64,000 nucleotides of DNA from Bugula neritina (Eukaryota; Bryozoa; Gymnolaemata; Cheilostomatida; Bugulidae): positions 33,479,004 to 33,543,003 of the forward strand of contig OZ037765.1 in NCBI GenBank assembly GCA_964035545.1, in the 5' to 3' direction. Each line of letters starts with the position of its first letter. Position 1 is the first letter of the stretch. Positions 28,301 to 40,300 of the stretch are shown here, piece by piece. The notes beneath the pieces are model-generated. The model was not told the DNA's origin. It saw nothing but the letters and a program-made list of their open reading frames with translations, and did not search any database. The translations under genes were made by a program, and so were the position numbers.

Positions 28301-31300
28301 GTATGACTCATTGAGGAGAGTTCCTTTTGGACAGCCATCTACAACACGTGATGTCTAAAGCACACAACACTGTGTCACTAAGTAGTATGTTAATGCTTGC
28401 AGTGGAGAGATCGTTTACTAATATGCTGAGCGAAACTCATGGGGTTTATAGACACCATCTTTGTGAAAAGACCTGAAGGAAAGGTTTTCTTTAAGCAAAC
28501 CAAAGACACTTAGGAGCAGTAACCTCAGTTCTTTAATTTTATTATTAAATTTTGGTTTGGGGCGTGGGTTGGAATTCTTGCAAGAACATAACTTCTTTTG
28601 CTATATTTTCAATCAAAAACACAGGCTTCTCTCAATTTCTCCATTACTGCACCCACCTCACTAAAGACTTGTTTTCTATTGTGGTAAAGTAGCAATTATG
28701 ACTGAATGCCCTTCATACACCACCAGTTGCCTTAACTGGGATTTGAACCACTGACCTTGTGCTTACTAAGCCAGTGCTCTAACCTCTAGACCAAGGCTGC
28801 TCCTCACTCATGTACTGTTTATATGTTCAACATAGATTACATTGTATAATGAGCTAGTAGTAATAATAAATATGAACCTACAGCAGAGATCAGCTTGCAG
28901 GATAAGACCACCCACACAGTCCACACTGCTCTCATTGAAAGTGAATGACACATCATGAAGGAAGCCAACTGGTAGAGAATAGCCAATAAAAAGACCACCT
29001 GAGTAGAAAGCTCTCAGAAATACTTCCATTTCCTGTAATAAAGGTGCAGTTTATTAACCTTGACCTTGATATAGGTCATGGCATTTCTTTTTAATTTTAA
29101 TGATTTATTTTTTCCTAATTTTAATTGTTAAAACAGAATTGCCTATGCTATATTCCGCATAATTATTTTATATTGCTAAAATATATTACCATAATATATA
29201 GGTGAAAGAGTTTAAATTTTTATAACTGTGGTAGCTCAACTTTTGGTTAAGCAAATCATAACAAGTTGTAAAGTTTGACACATTCTTTGAAAAGCTATCA
29301 TTCTAATTTCAAACTACCTCTAGTGCAAAGTTTTCAATTTTACAGTCTACATTGAAGACAAAATTTCATTTTCACCTTCAATTAAGAGTTTCTCAATTGC
29401 AAAAATAAAATGAACACATAAGAAGAGCTCAACACGTTTTATAACTTGGCTAACTTACCATGAGCAAGTCTTTGTCTTGGATAATATTCTTAGACGGTCT
29501 AGGAGAGAATAACTCCAAACTATACTCCAAGGTCATGATACTGTAGGTAGCAGATGGGATACACTCAAAGTTGTTGAGAGAAGCTACACAGTTCAGTGTG
29601 TCCCCACACAGCATGGCTAAATGCATGGCTACCTGGTCATGTATAGCTGTTAGTGATGCGTTAATAGAAGACTTGTCTCCACATGCTTCACTCAGTTGCA
29701 CCTCTGATGTCATAAACAGTGTGTGCACAGACAATGACGGTGCTGCAAGTACGTACACAATAAGATGAGAGTAGTAATGGTTAGAGGAATCATGAACCCA
29801 AACTAACCAATAGAAGCCAACGAAACTCTTGCATAACAAAGTCTGACGAATCAGATTTGATTTATGAAAGAAAGTGGCCAATGGCTATAAAGTTAAGGGT
29901 GAAGAACAGAAATTTCCCAGCTGCTAGTAGAGAATGCTTTGCAACAAATGCCATCCTTATTACTTTCATGATGAGTAGCACCAAAATCTAATGCAGAGTG
30001 GATGGACAAAAAACTAGATGTAAATATTTTTTCAAATTCAAAACAAGCTGAAAATGTAGCTGCAAAGTTTTGATTAAAATCAAAAGTACTAAAAGAGAAA
30101 ATGATCAGACTATACCAAACCTGAGCAGTCTGGTATGAACTCCGTGTTGAGTTTCCCTTCGCTGCATATGATTGGCTGAGTCGCAGACGGATACATGAGT
30201 TGTGCACCGACCTTGCACTGAAGGTTACAGCTGGCGTAAGTACTGTTGTACTGATTACATGAGAGTTGGCTAGCTTCCAACAGAGCTTCTCTCTCACAGT
30301 ACTCAGTCGATTCTGGAACAGAATGCTTGAGTGAGTCATATAATATGCAGAATTAGTGGTTCTTAACCAATGGGTCCAGCCCAATGTCAGGACCAGACCA
30401 GCTCAATATTAAGGCCAGCCTCAAAACCAGGTCCAGCCCCAACATCAGGTCCAGCCCCAACATCAGGTCCAGCCCCAACATCAGGTCCAGCTCCAACATC
30501 AGGTCCAGCCCTAATATCAGGGCCAAACATGAAGCAGAGTTTATTAGAAATTTTCTCACTGACATTGATATCAAAAATATTTCAAGTTCAAGAAAAATCT
30601 TCGAACTATATAGAGATTTATCTATGATCAATATTTGAAGGGGAATAAAAGCATAAAATTTAATTATTACTTCTGTCATTAGAAATATTTTATATCAATA
30701 CTTTTTATTTTAGTCTCTATAAGTATTTGCAAGGTTTGGTGACAGTATATTGTGGAAATATCTTACGCAGTACTGTGACATTGAAAGTACACGAAGCAGT
30801 GTTGTTTGCTTTGTCTGCTGCAGTAACTGTAACCGAAGTTGTCCCATATCTCCAGGAATGCCTAAAGGAATGACTGGCCGTGATAGTCAACCCTGTGTGG
30901 TTAGTTGGTCTCTCGATGAGTTGCATAACAGAGTTATCTGAAAACTCGGTGGTAGGCGGCGGCAGTCGAGCGTATAAATCAGAGATTCCAGGAGGAGGAG
31001 GCAAACAACTCTCGATCAAAGGTGCTGTCTCGTCTACAACCTAGAGAAATTGAAAACTTTGCAACATGTTTTTACAAACATCTTAATCCACCTGAAGCAC
31101 TTTAAATCACTTGCCATATAATTCTACTTCATAATGCATAATGCATATACAAGCAGATGACAATTAACAAGCAGACGACATGCAACAAGTAGACAAATGT
31201 ATGTGAAAGTTTATCTGAAACTGATTATAAATATCATTTTAATTTACTTATTAATTTTAAAAAAGTAATGGAAACGGTTTGAGAACATTATATTTACATT

Positions 31301-34300
31301 AACAAAGAAGTAGCAGCGGGCGGAGTTGAGCCACACATCTTGCACATAGTACGTAATGCGATGTTCTCCCAGAGGGAAGTGAGGTACCAACTGTCCAGGA
31401 ATCTGAACTACCGATAGTATAGGAGACCTGTCCTGTACCCTGGGAGGCTTCAAGTTTGGAACAAGGGTTAGGTACTGCTTGGGGTCTGCCTTGATTGTCA
31501 CATTCTCGGGACAGTCGAGGAGCGGAGGCTCTGAGTCTAAACAGGAAATGCTTGTCATACGGAAAGTGATTCAGAACATGTGTGACATAATTTAGACGTT
31601 TATTGTCATAAATAGAATTATCAAAAGCGAAGGCTTGACATTTAAATCTTATTCAAAGCAATTATTAAACCCTCCGCATTAAGTATTTCCTTCATCTAAT
31701 TTTTTTTCCAAATTAGTATAAAAGCACAAACTTATGTGAAAATATCAGCATCATTTTAAAATAACTTAAGAAATCTAGAATGAAGTTACAACTCAAGTTT
31801 CATAAACAATATATTGAAGAGAGCAACTCGGTCTAGCAGGTAGAGCATCTGTCTACATGACACACCCATCTGTCTACATGACACACCCATTTTTTTACAT
31901 GACACGCCCAATTGTCTACATGACACACCCATCTGTCTACATGACACACCCATCTGTCTACATAACATACTCATCTGTCTACATGACACAACCATTTGTC
32001 TACATGACACACCTATTTGTCTACATGACACACCCATTTCTCTACATAACACAAGTTATGCTAATCTAGTAGTTTGAATCTTACCAGGCTAAATAGTAGT
32101 CGGGAAAGCGACTGTACTAATTTAAAAAATCATTAAATTAGATGTGACTGGTGAGAGTCATGGCACCATAACTACATTAACACGTCAACACAACCAAAGT
32201 TGGTTGCTATGGTTACACATACCAATACATCTCCAGCTGTAAGATGCAGACGTCCAGGTGCCGGTGTTGGAGCACTGTCTGAAGGATGGGCCGTCTAAGG
32301 TGTAGCCCTGGTAACAGCGTAGTCTGCAGATAACTCCGTATTCCTGCGTAGTCTGAGTGCAGGCGGGCGGGTCTACGTATCCGTTTAGTGTGAAAGGGAG
32401 GGCTGGACACGTCACATCCTGGCAGTAGGTTTCTATGCCACTCCAGTGACCCAGGGACAGACAACTCCTCTTCTCCGGTCCCATTAATGTGTAACCTGTG
32501 AAGATGACAGCACAATGTGTTAACAGGTGAATGTATCAACAAGTGAATGTGTCAACAGATGAATGTGTCAACAGGTGAATGTGTCAACAAGTGAATGTGT
32601 CAACAGATGAATGTGTCAACAGATGAATGTGTCAACAGATGAATGTGTCAGAAACAAAATACATTATAAGCCACAAAAGATACAATCTACAAGTTTGAAT
32701 GCAGCTGTTGACAAGAAAACTACCTTAATCATTCGCATAGCATACCGAAACTCAATAAGCAACAAACATTTTGTTTAATCCTTATTAACTTAGCTTACAG
32801 CTACACTTTATATATACGCTTTATTCAACCAAATACAACCTAATTTTATTTCCTCATTTTATATCAGATTTATTGCAGCCATTTAGAATAATTTCCTCAA
32901 AACTCCAAACCGACAAAGTGTACAATGGTGATGCATATAACAGCTCAAGGTTACAGTGCCTAGCTTATATCACCTAGCTGTACGTCTGCTTGTCCTGCTT
33001 AGCTGTACGTCTGCATGACTCACCTTGGTTACAAGTACACATGACTAACCTTGGTTACAAGTAAACATGACTCACCTTGGTTACAAGTGAACATGACTCA
33101 CCTTGGTTACAAGTCTGTATGACTCACCTTGGTTACAAGTAAACATAACTCTCCTTGGTTACAAGTAAACATGACTCACCTTGGTTACAAGTAAACATAA
33201 CTCACCTTGGTGACAAGTAAACATGACTCACCTTGGTTACAAGTCTGTATGACTCACCTTGGTTACAAGTAAACGTGACTCACCTTGGTTACAAGTCTGT
33301 ATGACTCACCTTGGTTACAAGTAAACGTGACTCACCTTGGTTACAAGTAAACGTGGCTCACCTTGGTTACAAGTAAATGTGCAGATTGTTCCAAACAGAA
33401 ATGAATCAGATGTACACTTCATACTGCCATGACGTGGAGCAACAAGTCCCAGACACTTCTTTACTACAATTATAAACAGAAGTAATAAATGCTTAAAAAC
33501 TAGAAAGATTTGTTATTATTTCTGATACGAATCAAACATAATCGAGAGTTCCAGTCACTACAAACAGTTGTCATAGCCTGAGAAACAGACACCAGCAGAT
33601 GGGTGGTTTGCTGCATGTCCAACCAAGAGGCTGTGGGTAAACAACACTAACTCATAATATTGAACTTTAAGTAAATTGGAAAAGTTACCAGGATCCATAC
33701 TCTTTGAGCTTATTGTCTCTTTTAAATGATGTAGATAAAACAGGGTCATTTTGATGATAGTTAAGAGATTGTTTTGCAATAAACCAGTAGCAGTTGCTGA
33801 ACAAATTGAATTTTAAACTAGAGTTATTGCAGTTGTTCTAAAAATTAGAACGGGTGGAAAGCAGGAGGATCGTTGTAAAGTGTTGGAACTCTGCTAGAAA
33901 ATGAGAATCTTTCTCTACTCGCTCAGTAGTATATAAAAATATAAAATGAGAAGACAACTTATAATGACTAATCATTGTAATGTAGCTTTACTGACCTTCA
34001 CACTGGGTGGCTGTTCCGCTCCATGTCCCGTCACTTTCACATACTCTGACACTACTTCCTGTCACACTGTAGCCCGGGTCACACCTGAGACCGCAGGCTA
34101 CATTAACCAAGTTGTCACATGACTCCCCGACTATAGTTCCATTGGGCGGAGCTAGTAGATACGGACACCGAGTCTAGCAATATAATACATACTTTAATAT
34201 TAACTCTATAAATATAATACACACTTTAATACTAACTCTATGAATATAATACACACTTTAATACTAACTCTATGAATATAATACACACTTTAATACTAAC

Positions 34301-37300
34301 TCTATGAATATAATACATACTTTAATACTAACTCTATGAATATAATACACACTTTAATATTAACTCTATGAATATAATACACACTTTAATACTAACTCTA
34401 TGAATATAATACACACTTTAATACTAACTCTATGAATATAATACATACTCTAATACTAACTCTATGAATATAATACACACTTTAATACTAACTCTATGAA
34501 TATAATACACACTTTAATACTAACTCTATGAATATAATACATACTTTAATACTAACTCTATGAATATAATACACACTTTAATACTAACTCTATGAATATA
34601 ATACACACTTTAATACTAACTCTATGAATATAATACATACTTTAATACTAACTCTATGAATATAATACACACTTTAATATTAACTCTATGAATATAATAC
34701 ACACTTTAATACTAACTCTATGAATATAATACACACTTTAATACTAACTCTATGAATATAATACATACTCTAATACTAACTCTATGAATATAATACACAC
34801 TTTAATACTAACTCTATGAATATAATACACACTTTAATACTAACTCTATGAATATAATACACACTTTAATACTAACTCTATGAATATAATACATACTTTA
34901 ATACTAACTCTATGAATATAATACACACTTTAATACTAACTCTATGAATATAATACACACTTTAATACTAACTCTATGAATATAATACACACTTTAATAC
35001 TAACTCTATGAATATAATACACACTTTAATATTAACTCTATGAATATAATACACACTTTAATACTAACTCTATGAATATAATACACACTTTAATATTAAC
35101 TCTATGAATATAATACACACTTTAATACTAACTCTATGAATATAATACATACTCTAATACTAACTCTATGAATATAATACATACTTTAATACTAACTCTA
35201 TGAATATAATACATACTTTAATACTAACTCTATGAATATAATACATACTTTAATACTAACTCTATGAATATAATACATACTTTAATACTAACTATATGAA
35301 TATAATATATACTTTAATACTAACTCTATGAATATAATACATACTTTAATACTTACTATATGAATATAATACATACTTTAATACTAACTCTATGAATATA
35401 ATACATACTTTAATATTAACTCTATGAATATAATACATACTTTAATACTAACTCTATGAATATAATACACACTTTAATACTAACTCTATGAATATAATAC
35501 ATACTTTAATATTAACTCTATGAATATAATATATACTTTAATACTAACTCTATGAATATAATACACACTTTAATACTAACTCTATGAATATAATACACAC
35601 TTTAATACTAACTCTATGAATATAATACATACTTTAATACTAACTCTATGAATATAATACACACTTTAATACTAACTCTATGAATATAATACATACTTTA
35701 ATACTAACTCTATGAATATAATACACACTTTAATACTAACTCTATGAATATAATACACACTTTAATACTAACACTATGAATATAATACATACTCTAATAC
35801 TAACTCTATGAATATAATACACACTTTAATACTAACTCTATGAATATAATACATACTTTAATATTAACTCTATGAATATAATACACACTTTAATACTAAC
35901 TCTATGAATATAATACATACTCTAATACTAACTCTATGAATATAATACGCACTTTAATACTAACTATATGAATATAATATATACTTTAATACTAACTCTA
36001 TGAATATAATACACACTTTAATACTAACTCTATGAATATAATACATACTTTAATACTAACTCTATGAATATAATACATACTTTAATACTAACTATATGAA
36101 TATAATACATACTTTAATACTAACTCTATGAATATAATACATACTTTAATACTAACTCTATGAATATAATACATACTTTAATACTAATTCTATGAATATA
36201 ATACATTCTTTAATACTAATTCTATGAATATAATACATACTTTAATACTAACTATATGAATATAATACATACTTCAATACTAACTCTATGAATATAATAC
36301 ATACTTTAATACTAACTCTATGAATATAATACATACTCTAATACTAACTCTATGAATATAATACATACTTTACTACTAACTCTATGAATATAATACATTC
36401 TTTAATACTAACTCTATGAATATAATACATACTCTAATACTAACTCTATGAATATAATACATACTTTAATACTAACTCTATGAATATAATACATACTTTA
36501 ATACTAACTCTATGAATATAATACATTACGTAAAGTATATGTAAGAATTGAAAGGTGTCAACAATGCAATATATACCTGTATATATATAATATATAGACC
36601 ACTGGAAAAAAAATTATCAATATAAAAATACAGTCTATGTGTTCTATAAATTCGTTACAGAAAAGTAATAACAATTTTCTTGGAAAAAAATATGGCGCTG
36701 GTTATTTATATTGTAATTTATATTTTTGAGGACGTAAGACACTTTGTCATAAAAGCATATAAAAAGGCGAGATTAGAAACCATGTTTGAAGATGTTATGC
36801 TAGGGGTTAGAGCGTTTGCCTAATCAACACGAGATCATGGGTTTGAGCCTGGACAAAGGCCATTGGTGATGTTAGGAAGAGCATCCAGTCATAATTGCTC
36901 CTGTGCCTCATTCAAATAAGTCTTTAGCCCGTTTTAACAAAAACCCTTTCTATTAGGGGTTTCTCACAGGTATAGCGACTATAAACTTGGGTGAGTTTGA
37001 AGATCTCATGTTATTGTTCAACTGTATTTCCATAATGAAGATTAGCTTCAAAAGTTTGCAGTTAGTAAATTACAGTATTGTGAACAAACATTTTTCATGA
37101 GTGGGTTTCTTACCTGAACACACGAGTTATTGCCGTTACGGAGGGGGTGGTACCCAGCCTTACAGACACATTGCCTAAGTTCCGTGCTGCCTTCAGCTGA
37201 TATGTGGTTCAGATCTGGACAGGGTCTACAGCTCTTAGTTTCATCTTTATTGGTAAAATCTTTCCCGTAAGTATTTGGCGGACATTCTGAGAAAAGAGGA

Positions 37301-40300
37301 CACAACTTCTCATACATATATTGCACATTTATTGAATATATATTAGAGGGTAACAATAGATGTGTTTGCACATACCAGACCAAACATAGTAAATTATAAC
37401 ATAAATATACCTATTTTAGCCTAAACAAGCTCATTTTTAGCTCAATCCCTGAATACCAAGCTGCTTGCTACACTTTTCACACTCAGTGAAGATTAGTCAT
37501 AACAATAAAGTATTAAATAGAACAGGTAAAAAGCCATAAAATAAAAATACATAAACATTACATGATGAAACTTTCAACAAATAAGAATGAGATAAAAAAC
37601 TTTTCCTGATTTCAACATAAAACTGGTTACACAAGAGCAAGTCAAACAAGTTTACTAACTGAGACACTCCCGAGTTCTCCGAGTTTGATAGGAGCCGGGT
37701 GGGCACATACACCCCTCCTCCCCAGTCTGTCTGTTGCACATACACGTGGCAAATTCCTGTCTACACAAACAGTTAGCAGCTGAGTAGGCTGGTCTCTGGA
37801 AATCTGCAACATAGTAATAGACTGTGGCCCATTACATCAGTACTAGTACTGTGAGACGTTACTATAGAGAGCAGAGTATAGTAGTAATAGACTGTGGTAC
37901 ATACTGATACTGTGAGACGTTACTATAGAGAGCAGAGTACAGTAGTAAGAGGCAATACCTTTTAAATGGTTACATGTATTTAAAAATATAATGCCACAGT
38001 GGGAAAGTGATGTCAGATATTGAGATGGCAGCATTCTGTATTGACAGTTTGTAGATTTGCTGTTGTATTAAAGCTATAGAACTATAACCAACAATGAATA
38101 CTAATGAAATATATTAAGCTATATATTATATATTATATCATATCTCAGCAATGATTTATCATTCACACAAACAATAGACTTGCGTGCAAAACCTGATGAC
38201 TCAAAGACTTGCCATATAGTAATTGGCTGTAAACATATAAATTATATAGACAATAAGACATGCAGTTAGCTCACCAGAGAAGAAAGCCCTGTTGGACAGT
38301 TCTTCTAGCTGTTGAGGGTGGGTCAGCACTAGCGCCTCACTCTTCTTTAAGGAAGACGATGACGCAGTTGCAGGCAGCTGTTTGCGGTTTATGGGAGGCC
38401 GGGGTCTGTAGCGTCTACTTCTCTGTCTGGTAGGTAGCCTGGGGTCTCTCATATTCCTGGCTCTAGGGTTGTACCGTGTTCCTGTCCTCCCACTACTGTC
38501 CCTGACATACGTGGGTGGAGCCGCCGGGGCAGCCTGAGAAAGCGATATCTTCACCACTACACCATTAGTGTCCAGAAACTGCAGATTGGTTGGTAACTCG
38601 AAATCTTGTCCACAACGGATCATGACGAAATACTTTTCAGCTGCGTTCAACGGGGCTGATGGAAATAGAACGTTCTAGAATGATAGAAACAAACCAGTAT
38701 AGAAGAAACAGGCAAAGTTCATGTCATGATTTTGTATTTTATTGAAATCAAGGAAAATGATAAACAAAGAACTTGTGTTACGAATTATAAATTAGCCATT
38801 TAAATCATTAATTTATAATTTGCAACATCAACTCTTTTAAAATGATAGATTTTGAAACAATTATAAACAACTTTCACTCAACTCAATAGAATGCGAAAGG
38901 CCCTACTGCTAAACTCCTGCAAGTGCAGAAATTACTTGATAAGTGTTGCTGAATAACACAAAGTGAATAATTACAAGGAAGTTGCTGGCTAATCATTCTC
39001 AAAGAATAGAAACAATTTCAGCAGGACATCATAGCCAGTAAATGCTTCGGCAAATTAAGAATTCAACTCATGTAATTTAAAAACGAGTTGAAAAATCATT
39101 TTGATTTTGCTCAGCTTTTCAAAAACTAGAACCTCAACAGAGAGAGAAGGAGAGAGGGAGGGAGGGAGGGAGGGAAGGAGAGAGGGAGGGAGAGAAAGAG
39201 AGAGAGAAGGAGAGAAAGAGAGAGAGAGAAGGAGAGAAGGAGAGAGAGAGAAGGAGAGAGGGAGGGGGAGGGGAGGGAGGAAGGGAGGGAGGGAAGGAGA
39301 GAGAGAGGGAGGGAGAGAGAGAGGGGGGGAGAGAGAACAGTTCTGCAATAAGCTAAACTAGTTTGATGTTAAGCAGTAGTAGGTATGTAAAGGTGCATCT
39401 GGCATACATATCTAAAGTAAAAATAGTGCACATTGTTGCAGTAGTAAACTGAGTATGAACATAAGTATAAACAAATCATTAGAGACACAGTCCTTATGGC
39501 CAAAGTCATTACAGCAACAACCAAAAATGAAAATTGATATTTAATTAATAAACAATCCCAGTCTGTTAATAACCACATGCCCTGACAATGTAGAGGTGTC
39601 TCTATATTTTACACAAGCAAGACCTTTGAGTACTAAGAGTACAGCAATACTGAGACATAACCTGAGGCCCTTGTTTCTTCAGACCAAGAATACAAGGCTA
39701 AACTTAGAAGTGCTCAAAGATATATGTAAACAAACAGATCATATGTTTAATGTGTTTTACTGTAATTTCCAGTTACACGAAACTCTCACTCACTTACGCA
39801 ATTTTATAGTCACTATCCCTGTGAGAAACCCCTGATGGAAAGGATTTTTGTTAGAATGAGCTAAGGACTTATTTAGACGAGACACAGGACCAATTATGAC
39901 TGGATGCTCTTCCTAACATCACCAATGGCTTTTGTCGGGGTTTGAACCCATGACTTTGTGTGCACAAAGCAAACGTTTTAACCCCTAGACCACGGCTGCT
40001 CCCTTCCAGTTACATGAAGGTGCTATGTTAAACTTACAATTTGTTTTTTTGTACTTTTGAACAGTGTATGACATATTTTTATTATTATATCATTAATTCA
40101 ATGAAACTTTAAACATACATACAATATGTGACAAGTTATATACCATACTTCATGTATGAGTGTATAGCTTAGTTCCTCTCTTATAGCAGACAACTGAAAA
40201 ACTTCCAGTTGAAAACACTTTGACTATGATATTAAGACTAGGGGACACATTCTGTAGGTAGGATAGCTTGCTATATCTACCTGAATGGCTGTAAGTATAC

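Noticed and set aside
30353-30679. Pro/Ala/Ser-rich (+) and Leu/Asp-rich (-) open frames
   Set aside because: They are translations of an 18-bp repeat in a SVEP1-like intron.
31786-32069. Open frames with repeated MTHPSVY or CRQMGVS text
   Set aside because: They translate the 21-bp repeat inside the SINE-like element on both strands.
36803-36849. Functional tRNA gene
   Set aside because: A and B boxes are present but the cloverleaf cannot be formed and the segment is the head of a repeated SINE.
39055-39361. Arg/Glu-rich and Pro/Leu/Ser-rich open frames
   Set aside because: They read the polypurine tract in either strand.
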